A stretch of DNA of 64,000 nt from Saksenaea vasiformis B4078 (taxonomy: Eukaryota; Mucoromycota; Mucoromycetes; Mucorales; Saksenaeaceae), in contig JNDT01001273.1 in assembly GCA_000697055.1 (NCBI GenBank), forward strand, positions 1 to 64,000, in the 5' to 3' direction. The stretch's first letter is position 1, and every line of letters starts with the position of its first letter. Shown in pieces: positions 21,060 through 33,847 of the stretch. Below the pieces are notes generated by a model. It worked only from the letters and a program-made list of their open reading frames with translations. It had not been told where the DNA came from and ran no database searches. Both the position numbers and the translations under genes were made by a program.

Positions 21060-24000
21060 TCACTCGTTAAATGTGGGATCGCTAAGAATCGATTCGGCTG
21101 GATGACCCACTTCGTTATCGCCGTCTGGTGAGAAGACTTGATCTCCTTGTAGATCCATATTATTGTATTCATCGTCCTCATCTTCATCTTCAAGTCGAAT
21201 CGCATCATCGGATTTTTTGTTTTCATCGTCAAAATCATCTCCATCAAACTGAATCAAAGAACTACGCTCCAGATTATGTACCAACTCCTGGCGCTTGACG
21301 CCATCTGTAAGATAGTCCTGACCCGAATACATGGTTTCCAAACCAGGTGCTCCTCCCAAGTTAATAAGGTAGGCGTCCTCAAATGAAAGAGATGCATTTC
21401 GATTCAAAGAAAGTCGCATGGGCGAACCGCTGAGTGCTGCGCCAGCACTGGACGATAATCGTTTGAGACCTGACGGACTATTGGCAAGTGGCGTCTTCAA
21501 CGTGGGAGAAGGCGTGAACGATGTTTGCATCGCCTTGGATAGATTTTCTAGCATCAACCCATTAGCAGCTTTCCTCTTTCCCGTCCTTTTTTTTTTTACA
21601 AACCTTCTAATTCTGCCAAAGCATCGTCTAAGTTTTCGTCTTCTTTGTTTGCTATTCGTGTCTTGGTTTTGCCAACTCTGTCAATACGGCTGGAATAAGG
21701 CTCCGGCATCTCCTTTCGGACTGTGACGACTTGACAGACAGGTATCATTCCGGATGCCAACTCCTGGCGGAGATTTTCTGAGGCGTAGTTCTGGAAACTG
21801 AACTGACAACTTGTCCACAATGCCGCATCTGTCGCGGAGTATGTTGCAATCTCCGCATTCGAAAGCCATGCTTTCGTGATGTTTCCTTTGTTAAAATGTT
21901 TGTCCTTTTTCTTCTTTGACTTCTTTGCAGGCGCGTCCTCCTGAACAGTCGTCTGTGGATTCAACGATACCTTGACCTCATCCCACTCCGATGTCCGTGC
22001 GACACGCCATTCCGCAACATCCTCTTCCTTGATGGAAAGTTCTAGTTTCTCCACATTTCTGCCGTTTTCCCGTTTCTTGACAATGCTCTTGGTGACCCAG
22101 CACCGATGCAACGTGAGTATACCCGAAGGATGGAAGGAATAGAGATCTTGGTATCCCATCTCATCATTTACAATCTTGGCCGCATCATCATCCATCGATG
22201 ACTCTTCCTCGTCAAAACCAAATAAACGATTGTCACTGGTTTTATCATTCGCCGAGGTCCATGATGCCGCTCGATGCTGATGCGGCAGGAAGGAGGAGAT
22301 CTGTGTACTAGCTACGGTCGATCCAAAGTTGGATAGAATCGAACCGAGGCTGGAAGCTTGATTCTTTAGCGACGCTAGTGAAGGAGGTTGTGTGGAAGGC
22401 ATATTATTGGAAACCACTTGCCTCGTTGCTCCATTGCTCTGCGGCTTTCCGAGCATATCCCCATGGGTTACAAACGAAGGCGACCGCATAGTCGACAAGA
22501 ACGCAGCCACAAGCTTTGCACGGTGTCGTTGCCGAGGAGACCGTGACGTGAGGGACGTCGACGTCGAAGGTGTCGGAACCTGGTAGGGTAAGGAGGTCAT
22601 TGCCAGGGGTATACCATTCATGCTAAGCGGAAATAATTCATCGTGCTGATTTGCATCACTTGGCATAGGTCGACGCTGCTTGATACGCACAACAGACCCT
22701 AATGAAGTAACCTAACACCAACCCCTTGTTTTTTAATGATTTCGCTAGCTAAAATGTCTCGGTACTTTACTTGTAGAGGTTTCCGCAGCGAGGATGCCAT
22801 AGGATCATACACAGGATTGTTGACCCGGCCATTGATATGACCGATGATCTCTGGCTTTCCTCCACAGGGATTAATGGCGTAGACATGAGTGGTTCCACGA
22901 GCGGTACTGATAGCACACCACATGGAATCGACCGAGAACTGGCAGTCCTCCACTTGTGCATCCGTATATCCTCGTGACAGACTGTAGGTGTGTGATACAT
23001 TTCCAGGACCACCGCCATTAACAAGGATAGAAAAGATATGGAATGTATGTCCTTGTTTTGATACAGACATCAGCAATGTCCCAGCATCATTGAATGTAAG
23101 ACAAGTGACAGGATGAGCATGAGGCCGAAAATGGGCAACAGTGGATGCCAATAAATTTCTGCTTGACGTCGGTAGTTTCAGGGTATCTCGTATCATGATC
23201 TACGGGGTAAATTGTGTCAACCAAACGGTATAAATCATGGCAAATTTTTTTTGTACCATGCCAGAAGGCGGTGCTTTTTTCTTTCCGGGGGTTGTTTTCT
23301 CGGATAAATCATGTCGGCCAGGTGAAGGCGCTATATTCACACGGCGCGTCGAGTTTGGGCTGCCAACCATTGCATCCGGAGAATTTGAGAAGTAATTGGA
23401 CAAGGTTTGGTACCCATACTCACTTATCGTTTTTACCCCATTCACCATTTCCTTGGCAATATCCTTTGCAGCACCTTTCATATCCTTCTCCCCATTAAGC
23501 ACACCGAGGCTGGCACCACTGATACCGCCCTGCATTGTCATGACACTGTCGGAATTTAAAACGGGGGCATTGGTTGCATAAGCCAAAAATCGCGAACCAA
23601 GAGCAAACGTAGGTCCATGAAGAGGATCGTGGAACACGTCCATCAAAGGTGCCGCATGCGGAGTTAAATCAAATGCAGAAAGAAGATGAAGTGACGAATG
23701 ATTGCGACATTGACGTCCCTAAAACAGAAAGGTGTCATTTTATCAGTAAAACCTCTTTTCGTCCTTACCACAACAATGAAACGTTGATTGCTCTTCACAT
23801 TCGTAATGATGGCATTTTCCTCGTCTTCTCCAAACTCGGTCACTTCATGAACAAGCTCTTGGGTTTCTAAAGAATAGAATAACAGTCTGCTCTTATCCTC
23901 CTCTTCTGTCTCCGACGCATTTTTAGCCGAGCTACTACTTTTTTCTTTTGGGTCAGTAGCTTGCTTGAGACAGGAAAAAAACCTACACAATGGCTAATAA

Positions 24001-24636
24001 AGGTCGTTTATCAGCATAGGAGTCGTCTCGTTCGTTTGTACGTGGGTGCGATAAGACATGAAGATAAGACACAGTGCCAAAAGTATCTTCATCCCGGACC
24101 GAACAGATTTCATGCACATTGTCGGGATCTGTTACATCCCATACTTGGAAGCCATCGGTATAACCAAGTAAAAGACATGATCGTCTGTAATGGATATCAG
24201 CTCATCTCCTTACATAACAATGTATATGATTGTTTTTTTTTTTACCTCATGACTTTGCCTTTGCCAGATGACCGCAATTCAATTTTTTGAAAGGAAGCAA
24301 AGGTTACTGGTTCATCCGCAGTCTCTTCTTCCACGGGTTGTTTGGAGGGAATGGGCTGCGGCTGTGGCTGCGGTTGAGATTGCTGCATGAGAAGGTCCGT
24401 CGGTAATGACTGAGGAAAACTCGATTTTCGTTTTGGTAGATTGGATACAACATAGGACGAAAGACGGACAATGCCCGACGAGATGGATTCCAATGATGTC
24501 GGATCCCTAGCACCAATATTTATCGATAAGCAGAAAGTTCGATGGGGAACGGATAAAGCTACCTAAGGAACTTTGGTTCCGCTCGGACACCTGGACACCC
24601 GGTGGGAATTTGATCATTCTCTACATTGTCCATCAT
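21060..24636 (-). CDS. BCAS3: BCAS3-like WD40 protein (phagophore/Atg18-related family)
   Basis: Eight exons on the minus strand: 24636-24563, 24506-24246, 24184-23987, 23934-23769, 23718-23257, 23199-22771, 22711-21604 and 21547-21060, 1061 residues; all phases agree. The N-terminal half is a beta-propeller: LLLGYTDGFQVWDV, SRLLFYSLETQELVHEV, GSRFLAYATNAPVL, then a BCAS3-type pair of blades with FRPHAHPVTCLTFNDAGTLL and GTTHVYAINPCGG. A BCAS3-domain-like region with LHRCWVTK follows, and the C-terminal ~165 residues are acidic and disordered. BCAS3 binds PI3P and localises to the forming autophagosome in animals and Dictyostelium; the fungal role is inferred. The third intron could use either of two tandem TAG/AAG acceptors, which would differ by one serine. 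Confidence 0.8.
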
Positions 24637-25336
24637 GGGTAAAACGATGCCGTCTTTTCTTTTTGCTGTCTCTGTTTATGTATAGATAGACGTAAAGATT
24701 TCCTTTTTTTCTTGGGTACGTTGTCCCGTTGTGCGTAATAATAGTAAAAAAAGAAAAAGATAGGAAAAAATAATAGAAGACGAGGCTACAAAATTACGTC
24801 AAGTTATGAATGAATGTCAGTTAAGAAAATGAAACGATGAAAAGCCGGAGTATCTTAAACCTAGAGAAGATGTATAAGTCATTCTCATGTACATAACGTA
24901 AAAAGAGCTATTTACGTTTTCAGTCAAAGGGGTCAGGCGAGAACAAGAGGGGATCTGACTCACACCAAACTCAGACTGCATTGATATTCGAAGTGACGTG
25001 GCTAGTCACAAGATCGGGGACATCCCCCAATCAACTTCTTTTTATGCTTCCACCTCGATCGAATCCCCGTGGGGGTTTGGTTTCTTTTTCGCCTGAATGA
25101 GGAAATGAAAACGATCAAAGGTTTATTGTTATGTTACACAAAAATGAGTGCAGACGAATCATTTTTATAGCCTAATGCGCTACATGCAGAAAAAGACACG
25201 CAGGGCGCGGCAGAAAAGCACACAATTGACTTGAAGAAGTTTAACAAGCGAAGAGAGAGTTAAGAGGGACGAGAAACAGAAAAAAAAGAGGAAGGAGACA
25301 GAATCGTATGTTGTGTCGGCATAACAGGTACAATTC
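24637..25336. other. Intergenic between BCAS3-like start and GMD stop
   Basis: Promoter and 5' UTR of the BCAS3-like gene and 3' UTR of the GMD gene, both on the minus strand. No open frame of note is seen. Confidence 0.5.
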
Positions 25337-26682
25337 TTAATTGTAAGTGTCATTCTTCAACGATCTAGAAATTCGGAAAATTAATACAAACATATCGAAT
25401 TTCTTAAACAACTTACCCCTCGATATCTGCTACAACCATCTCGGTAACCAATTCGTCATAAGTCACCTTACGTTTCCATCCCAATTTTTCATGTGCCTTG
25501 GTGGGATCACCTAACAACAGTTCCACTTCTGCTGGACGGAAGTATTTGGGATCAATACGGACACGGATCTTGCCAGACTCGGCATCCTTGCCGACTTCAT
25601 TGACGCCTTCGCCTTCCCATACGATCTTACGTCCCGTGACTGCAAAGGACTTCTCGACAAAGCTTCGTACGGTGTGCGTTTCACCTGTAGCCAGCACAAA
25701 GTCCTCGGGTTGGTCCTGCTGCAGCATCAACCACATGCCCTCAACATAATCCCGGGCATGGCCCCAATCACGTTTGGCATCAATGTTGCCCAAATAAAGA
25801 CACTCCTGACGGCCGAGATGGATGTCGGCCACTGCTCGGGAAATCTTGCGGGTGACAAAGGTACGGCCACGACGCGGCGACTCGTGGTTGAAGAGAATAC
25901 CATTGCACGCAAACATGTTGTAAGACTCGCGATAATTCACCACAATCCAGTAACCATACAGTTTGGCAACACCATAAGGAGAACGAGGATAGAAAGGCGT
26001 CGTCTCCTTTTGAGGTGTTTCCACAACCTTACCGTAGAGTTCGGAGGTCGATGCCTGGTAGAACCGGACACGGTCTGTCAAACCACATGTACGGATGGCA
26101 TCGAGCAAACGCAAAGTGCCAAGACCATCGACGTCACCAGTGTACTCAGACATATCAAAAGAGACCTTGACATGCGACTGCGCAGCAAGGTTGTAGATCT
26201 CGGTAGGTTGCACTTGCGAAACAATATGCACCAAACAGGTAGAATCAGTCAGATCTCCATGATGCAGGAAAAATTTGACACCTGGAGAGAATAATGAGCA
26301 ATTTTTTCCTTTTTCTTTGTTTATATTAAATTACCCTGCTCGTGTTGATCCTTGTAGATATGTTCAATACGGCCTGTATTGAAGGAAGAAGAACGACGAA
26401 TGATACCGTGAACTTCGTATCCCTTCTTCAGAAGGAACTCGGTCAAATAAGAACCATCTTGACCAGTGATACCTATGGAAACGCTATTGTCAGTTTCTAG
26501 TTGCCCTGAACATCAAGGATCAGAAGATGGAGTTCCGTGATAACGGTCATCTCCTTCTTCCATCCGTGATGGTGAGTGATTTCTTTACCCGTGATAAGAG
26601 CAACCTTGCGCGCTCTGTACTCCTCCAACGTCATGTTTGAAGATTGAACAATCTTGACGGGAGCAAAAATATTTTCAGACAT
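25337..26682 (-). CDS. gmd: GDP-mannose 4,6-dehydratase
   Basis: Four exons: 26682-26589, 26472-26335, 26281-25417 and 25364-25337, 374 residues, the usual length. The last exon is only 28 bp; it follows a perfect GTAAGT donor and adds a short SLKNDTYN tail. The short-chain dehydrogenase fold is clear: the Rossmann [10 protein letters not shown], then [24 protein letters not shown], the STSELYG catalytic Ser/Thr-Glu and the Tyr-Lys pair in YGVAK, followed by NHESPRRG and [14 protein letters not shown]. It converts GDP-D-mannose to GDP-4-keto-6-deoxymannose, the first step to GDP-L-fucose or GDP-rhamnose-type sugars, in the cytosol. Fucose-containing wall polymers are known in Mucorales, which fits. 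Confidence 0.95.
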
Positions 26683-26839
26683 GGCACAAAGAAAAAGGAA
26701 CAATGAGATGGAAGAGATGCGGTATCCGTTTGTCCTGTCGGACCCTAACTGTATAAAAAAAGGTTTAACGGGGTGTGAAATAAAAAACGCGCTTTTAGCG
26801 CTCCGTACATGAGCGTACACTCTTTTCCAAAAATGAACA

Positions 26840-27120
26840 TCAACTCTTTTTAGGAGGACGGACAGAAGCATTATTGAAGATCATGGCTGTCCTGAGCTTA
26901 TGGATTATACTGTTGATGAATATGAGCACGCTCTTCATAAAGTTAGTTCTCATACTAACTATTTGTGCGCTTTGGCAAATGAGTTTGTTGCTACCCGTGT
27001 CAATGAGGTTACCCACACCTCTGTGTACGCTTACACTACATACATTGGCCAACCCAGCGTCATATCTTTCAAACTGATATTTGAAAGGATTTTGGCTGCA
27101 TCAGTGCTGCAAGGCAGTTA
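26840..27120 (+). other. Unassigned open stretch upstream of transposase remnant
   Basis: A frame reading MDYTVDEYEHALHKVSSH onward is open to the TAG at 27119-27121. It has no recognised family and no clear promoter; it may belong to the same decayed element as the following HTH remnant. Confidence 0.2.
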
Positions 27121-27130
27121 GCATTACGGT

Positions 27131-27376
27131 GTGAGAAGGACATTTGCAGCATTTTTACGAAGCGCCAAACCTGAGCTCTCCCACAAACTCTTAATGAAGA
27201 GCATAAAGCACTTATTTTCGAGTGCACTGATGAAAATCTGTCAGTTTTTTCGAGAACCGGTGAAGCAGCGACTATTTCAGGTATCCTGTGGTCTCAAAGT
27301 ATCCAAAACAACACTTCATCGATTGCGAAGAATAAATGCAATTCAACATTTAAAATCTGGTGATATCTTTGGATGA
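27131..27376 (+). pseudogene. Transposase helix-turn-helix remnant (DDE-type)
   Basis: Two overlapping frames each carry half of the N-terminal DNA-binding part of a Mucorales-type DDE transposase: LNEEHKALIFECTDEN in one frame and GLKVSKTTLHRLRR in another, then CNSTFKIW back in the first. The order fits one ancestral helix-turn-helix region split by frameshifts. No catalytic domain follows. Confidence 0.45.
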
Positions 27377-28519
27377 TCCTTTACTAGTTATGGATAATTT
27401 TGATTAATTATGCGTTACATGTCCGCTGATATTTCAACAACGGACAGATAGGAATAGCATCCATCTTAGAGCCGTGCTCTAACGAAATAGCCAACTCAGT
27501 ACCCTTTACCAGCACTCAACCTTATTATTCTAATCACTGTATAGCGTTGCCTGTCTAGCAGCTAATGAAATTCCTCTTTTCCCTTAGCCACGATGTTCTG
27601 GTCGATAGAGCAAATTGTGACAACTTGCTAAGTAAATCTATCTAGTGCAACTCGTCTCTATGGCCCCTTTTTTGGCCATTTGGTATGGTAGTTTGATGGT
27701 TATATCCTCAGGATATAGATGCTGGTATATCCCGTTTTGGTGCTCGGCAAACAGAAAAAAAAAAAAAATAACAAGATGTACAATGGTTCCAGAGGAGAGT
27801 CTGGCGAATCGGGTGGTTGGTTAGATACAATGTAGCACTTCCTTTTTCACGGACCATAATGGAAATCTTTGATCATATGCATATTGAGCAGAGGCTGAAT
27901 TTCGCAAACAGACCTTGTGCAGTCACCTTGCGCTGGAAACCCTTTCAAACGTCAGGTTAAAGGAATTAATCTTACCTTGGTCAACGTACGTGATGTATGC
28001 ACGCTCAGGGGGACATTTCTTTGATTGTTCATTTTCGACAAGAATATGTAGAAAAGAAAAAAAGAGGTCCAAAGTATTGATATCTTCTACAGGATGAAAT
28101 TACCTCGCCTGTCTGTATGACAACTTTTTGTGAAGATGACGTTTGGATATGGCATCGCAAGCAAAGATTCTTGCATCTCTTTTTGCCGACCACTTCTTAA
28201 TTAGCTTGTAGCATGCCGACAAAAAGAAAAAAAATCCGCAATTTATTCTCTTATTGCTTACATGCCACGTGTATACTTCTTTACTTGTTCTGATCTTGTT
28301 ACTATGCTATCATCACTGAGTAATTTACCTTAAAAGTAAGTAATGCGAGACAGAGAATAGGCACGAGCTTTATAATTTACAATTGTGTTGAAGGAAACTA
28401 TTTACGTAGATTATTAACCTCTTGACAAAAAAGGCTAAGGACATAAAAAAAAAGCGGGGGAACAAGACAAGGGATAGATGAGAGAAGATCTTTTTTATGC
28501 TTTTCGAGTCGAGCACAGG
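27377..28519. other. Gene-poor stretch
   Basis: About 1.1 kb without supported genes. It contains a poly(A) tract near 27760 and ends in the 3' flank of the minus-strand Zn2Cys6 gene. Confidence 0.45.
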
Positions 28520-30754
28520 TCAGCAAAGAAGTGACCGGATGCTCATTTCCATTTTTCGATTAGATTCGGTCTTACCCGCTGCTCGATCATTTCCTGCCAC
28601 TGTATCGCCCGCAGGCCAGATGTCTGTCCTGCCATTCGACCCTCGCGAATGGACCTGCACTGCCGACGCCGCTGCATTAAGCGTACTACTTGATGTTTGT
28701 AAAAAATACTGTTGCGTTGGATGCGTGACAGTAGGAGCCCCGCGAGGCGTTCCTGTCGCGTTTGATGTCCCAGACGAGGGGGCAAACCGATAAGCAAGTG
28801 TCGAATAAGGATTACTTGATTCTTGCCTGCTCATTCCGCTGGAAACATTGTTCAGAATTGGATGGGCTGTCGCCGTCGCTGCAGACTGATATGCCTGCTC
28901 TGATCCACGTCGACCAGCCTGGTTCGTCGTCGGTGCAATATTGACCTTGGGTGTTTCGGGTGTCTTGGCAAAGGAAACTGTGTTGAGATGTGAGTTCACC
29001 GTAAAATGAGCCGGTAATGAATACTGCCGAAGATCGTGGGGAGCTGTGACATGACCAGGACCTATAGAGCCCCAGGTATTTCTTGGAGGCACTGTAGTAG
29101 GCCTTGAAGTGTTTGAAACAGAAGATGGAGGTTGCGCCGATTTACCCAATGATAACACTTTACGAGTACCTGGGCTGAATCGAGATCTAGGCCAAGAAGA
29201 GGGAGCTGTATCGAGCAATGATTTTGCAGAACCATCGCTTCGATGTTTCTTAAACTCGGCCACGAGGTAAAGTTTGGAAAGGCTCGCTGTGACACAAAGA
29301 TCTGCACCAAACCCGGCACCCATGTAGATGGCCATCTCAAACAGTTCCGTCTCATCTGAGCGCTTCTTTATGTGTAATGTGTCTGAAAATCTACTGGACC
29401 CATTGGCCATGGTGGCCAATTGTGCGGGATCTGTTTGGTGGAATAACTCAGATGACGTCCGTTCTGTAGGTGGTGGTTGATTAGGGCTGTAGGATGGATC
29501 ACTTCGTCGGGCAATATCCAACACATTGTCCAGCAACAGTCGGTGTAGCCTCGATAATCGAGCAGAATCCTTCGGTGAAATAAAGTCATATAACGATCGA
29601 TGGGCTAGTTCCTGTGGATAATAGCCCCACAGATCGGTCACTTCGTCCGAAATACGTGCGCAACATAACTCCATCGATAGGAAAAGGGTAATAATCCTCT
29701 GATCTCGTTCTTCTTCTTTTGGACTACATTGTACAGATGGCGATGACATCGAAGAACAAGAGGATGGCTGTGCAGGTTCCATCACGATATTCCTCTGCTC
29801 AGACGGTGGAGCATAAGTAGATAACGCTAAGGATGATGGGTTATATGCAGGATACGGCCGTATAGGTTGAGTTGCAGGTTGCAAAGGTGGAGGAGGTCGT
29901 GTGATCTGAGGCCCCGTCGACAAACGTACAGGTGCTAACAGACGTGCAGATGATGTTGATGTTGATGTTGATGTTGATATTGTTGCTGCTGCTGATCTAG
30001 GCTCAACCAATTTTTCCGGTTCTCGAAAGGATTCAATGGGTTCGTGAATGAACGATATACTCTGTTGAAAACTCTGTCTTGTAGTACTAAATGCGGGCGC
30101 TTGGATCGTTCCACAGATCACCTCGTATTTGCTTTCTGCATTTGGGTCGGTTCCGCAGGTTCGTTTATCACGAAGTTTGGGTCTGCCTCTTTTCTTGTGC
30201 TTGATATCTTGGCATGTGTCCGTCTTATTCATGCTGACACAACGTTTGCAGGGACGGGAGACTACGATATTCTGATAAATTCAAGCTTTTCGTTTGTCAC
30301 TATGGCAAAATTACCATCGCATGCCAAATGCGCCTTTTTACAGTTGATGCCTAATAGGTGAAACCATTTACAACAGCGACTTATAGGCCTTTACTGACAT
30401 ACATGCACTGGGGACATGAGATTTGTATCCACGTTTCGCGGGTGTATTGATTAACAGCACGTCTGGTTTAGTTGTAGGTGATTTCGTTGTGGTAGCAGTT
30501 GCCGTTGTCGTTGGAGTAATAACTGCGTCAGGCTGTATGGAAATGGGGGAAGCAGGTGACGAAACATCCAAAAAAGCTGGCGAAGAAGGAAACATGGCTG
30601 CAGTGATGTCAACAGCTGCTGCCATATCGAGCGCTTCCTCTGTGGAATGCAGTTGAATATCAGATGGTACAGATAGAACAAGATTGGAAGACGGAAGATC
30701 CGAATCCGTTGTAAATGCTGTCCGAGGAATAGGTGATCCTTGAACGACCTGCAT
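28520..30754 (-). CDS. Zn2Cys6 transcription factor with PAS-like domain (ERT1/RDS2-like)
   Basis: Three exons: 30754-30403, 30350-30315 and 30261-28520, 709 residues. The binuclear cluster is assembled by splicing: C-x2-C-x6-C-x5-C-x2-C-x8-C (ACINCKKAHLACD, SRPCKRC, DTC). The 36-bp middle exon carries the second and third cysteines and the KKAHLA loop. A basic KHKKRGRPKLRDKR segment follows. A PAS-like region around LSMELCCARISDEVTDLWGY and LYDFISPKDSARLSRLHRLL lies in the middle, and the rest is low-complexity (Ser/Thr/Pro, a Thr-Ser dipeptide run). A cluster of the C..CK.AHL.CD..RPC.RC type plus a PAS domain is typical of the ERT1/RDS2/AcuK group, regulators of gluconeogenesis and carbon use in Ascomycota; the target here is unknown. 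A strong GTAAGA near the end hints at an alternative last intron. Confidence 0.8.
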
Positions 30755-33517
30755 AAGCCTCTGAAATTCTCACAAACCCAATAGAGGAAAAAAGGACTAA
30801 AAATGCGGGGAACCCCACCATCATCCCAGCTGTGTTTGCTTTTTTTTTTGCCAGTTACAATGACGGGATTTAACAACCCGCGCAAAAACAACATACAGAT
30901 AAATGCACCATAACACTACTACTACTGGAGTTACCCTTATCTGTCTTACCTAGACCTACTTCCATAGCTGCATGGTTTCTGACCTATGCAACTTTTTTCC
31001 ATATTTATTGTTCTTTGGGAAAACCCCGGTGCTCACCATCGTGATGAACTAATCCGATGTCACTTGCCGGATATTCTTACTTGACATTCCGATCCCATTC
31101 TATTCTGCCATCATTAAGCTATCGTGACCACAACCAGAATAGTACATGCTACTTGAGGGCCATTTCGTGTTGACCACTAATGAAAGCATTACTTTGTTGC
31201 ATCCCAAGTAGACCTGAGTAGAATGGCCTTGCGCCAGCATATCAAAGAAACTGTGGATTATTGAATAACTACTTTGATCGCTGTACGTATAGATTCATTA
31301 TCTTATCTGCACGATGGCTGTCTCGAATAATAGCGGCTGCAAATACTCCCAATTCTATTAAGAAGGAGGGAAAAGAACGAGATGTTTTCGCGCAAATTTG
31401 TTTAATATTCTTTCGTATGTCGTGTACCCCGGGCTTGCCAGATGTTGCATCACTTGAAGAGTTTCTGCGACTGGCAATCTTCAACATAACGTCCATTGAT
31501 TCAGATGCGGTGCTGATTTATGTCGCTACGCGAGCATTAGCTTCGGCGTAAGGAACGCATCAGCGTAACGGAAAGCCATCTCTTTTCATATGTCCAAATA
31601 AATTCCACTATGCCGAGAGTCAACTTCACTTAAGCCAACTACGGTCTTATTGTCAATTCGCATACAAGCGATGTTTTCTTGGCGTAGACTTGAGCCATCC
31701 ACTAGTACAATGCTGACTACTATCGACTGCGCTCACCCCTTCCAAGTTCCTATAAATCACAGAGATCACTCATGCATTGAGGTCAAAATTTTTTGCTGGA
31801 AGCGGCATGCTCTTGGATCAGCTATGATAACTTTAGCACTGAATCGGACTCGATAACCTGAACGGTAGATTACTTCCCATACGTTGTGTTCTGGACTACA
31901 ATCTCTTTCTTTGTTTTGTTTAGTTTGATTTCGGCGCTTTCTCCGTCTTTGTTGCCGCAAAGGATAGCGTCACCTATTTATTTACCTCCACTTGTGGATC
32001 AGGCCCCCAAAAAGAAGCAGCCTCTCCCTATTTACCTTGCCTTTATAATATGCTCATATTCGGCATGCATAAAGTACGTCCAAACCGGCGAGTAGCGAAA
32101 CATTGATTGTAGAACTGATAAAGCCTTTTCTGGGCTGCGATGGTACATTTCTTCGATACCGTTTCTAAGCGTTTCGTCATTCAGAAATAGAAGCTGAATG
32201 CTGATAGACAAGCTAGCAGAATCACAATGGATTGTACAGGTGCTAATCAATGATAGGACGTCTTAGTCCTGTTAGCCTGCTTGTGGTATATGCGTCGTCC
32301 AATGAATATTACTCATTTCAACCTGACAAGTGAAGGATTACTTGGATGACTAAAAGTGAGCAATCACTGCAATTTAACCATGAACGTAGATAAAGTGCAT
32401 GCGATGGGGATTTTATCACCATTAACCAGGAAAACTGCGACTGATCATGTTCACGTTAAGAAATTGTAACCGCGGTGTTCATCTCTATTAGGTGCTGGAT
32501 GTGAAGATGACAAGACTGTAATGGTCGCGCCACGTATGGCTCTGATGAATTTTGCTGCAAACGCCAAGAGCAATGATTTGACATAATATTTTCATACCCT
32601 CCTGAATTATTGATAAATCAGCGAGTGCTTTCTAGTTTTCTTGCCACAAAGATGTTGGATTCCTCCTCGTCGATAAGTTTGCGTCGATTCGGTATCAAAA
32701 AGAACTTTAATAACGCCGCTAGTTGCTCAAGACCAACAACTGCTCTTAGTTGGTTGGTCTTAGTGCTCTAGATTACGTTTGTACACCTTGACGAATACTA
32801 TGTATACGATGAAACCCATGTCTGCTCTGAAAGAAGGAAAAACATGGTGAAAACTACTGAACAAATGGATTGTGATGTCAAACTATACAATTCTCGGACG
32901 ATTTCTGTGGTACTGGAGACAAAGCCCCATGTACAATCAAAAGGCGGACTCACATTGAATCCGTCACGGTGGGCTGTTATCATCCATGTCACCCTCGCCA
33001 ACAAAATCATAGCAACTATCAAAAATCTGTTCACTGTCTTGCTCCGATAGTCTGATCAATGTCAAGAAAGCATTGAAGAAATCGTTATCGTGGCGCTTAG
33101 TTACAAGAGGTATAGTAGTAGGATATTCAGGGCTGAGCGCCGAGAGAATCTTGGTCCATCGAATACGATGTTTCTTGAAGCACTTACATCCTGATTTATC
33201 GTGCATGGCTATTCACAAGACTATCAAAACTAGGCTTACAACAACGAAGTTCCTATAGTCTTTTAACCTATAAAGAAATGCTTAAAGTTGTTGCCGCGTT
33301 TCCCAAATGCATGCGTTGCTTTTCCAAAAACGTCTTGCTGCAAATGATTTCTCATGGCGTTTTACGCCAACGGTGAAGTGTCATCTGGCATTGCCACTTG
33401 GGAGGTGGCATAGTCATCTATTCGTTCTTCATGTAGTCGATTTCAAGTTTACTTAATTTTGTAACATTCACTTGCTTTATCAATCGTAAAAGGCGGGCGT
33501 ACGACGAAGCAACGCCG
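30755..33517. other. Gene-poor stretch with weak coding-like fragments
   Basis: No supported gene. Fragments such as the minus-strand frames 32032-32250 (SPEKALSVLQSMFRYSP) and 32964-33206 (ILSALSPEYPTTIPLVTKR) have protein-like composition but match no family known to me and are bounded by stops. A short hairpin (arms AAGACCAAC/GTTGGTCTT) lies at about 32729-32762. It is probably decayed repeat or gene debris. Confidence 0.4.
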
Positions 33518-33526
33518 TATATAAAA
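33518..33526 (+). promoter_or_regulatory. TATA box before small spliced ORF
   Basis: TATATAAAA located 70 bp before an ATG at 33588, with the spacing of a functional fungal promoter. Confidence 0.4.
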
Positions 33527-33587
33527 CGCACGAAACAGGTGCAATATCAGCTTAGCATCACCGTATTTGCAAGGCGCAGTTTAGAGA

Positions 33588-33847
33588 ATGAGTGCCTACA
33601 CCCCTCCGTCTATTCAACAAACTAGTCAACAATCTAGTCAACAATCCAATCAAGCCCTTGTAACACTTTAAAACAGAAGCATACAGTTACTGTACAGGTT
33701 TCTATATGTGTCAATTCCTTTTTTCAGTATAGACTCATTTTGTGTCACGCACAGTTTTTACAACAGCACCCCACAAACTTAAATTTGGAATTTTCAGAAC
33801 AAGAACGCGCCATGGTCTATAATGCGAGAGAAGGAGGCGTATCATAG
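33588..33847 (+). CDS. Putative small two-exon protein, 63 residues, unknown function
   Basis: ATG at 33588 opens 24 Gln/Ser-rich codons (QQTSQQSSQQSNQ). A GTAACA donor at 33660 and a strong CCTTTTTTCAG acceptor ending at 33727 (68-bp intron) join in phase to exon 33728-33847, which continues YRLILCHAQFLQQHP... EFSEQERAMVYN to a TAG. The combination of TATA box, start context and consensus intron is more than chance usually gives in this gene-poor block. No family is recognised; it could also be the surviving 5' end of a lost gene. Confidence 0.3.

Noticed and set aside
23965..23990. 25-bp intron or frameshift in the BCAS3-like gene
   Set aside because: A normal 52-bp intron (23935-23986) with a CTGAC branch site and TAG acceptor explains the frame change.
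25674..26294. 206-codon plus-strand frame
   Set aside because: Antisense of GMD exon 3, which has unmistakable family motifs on the other strand.
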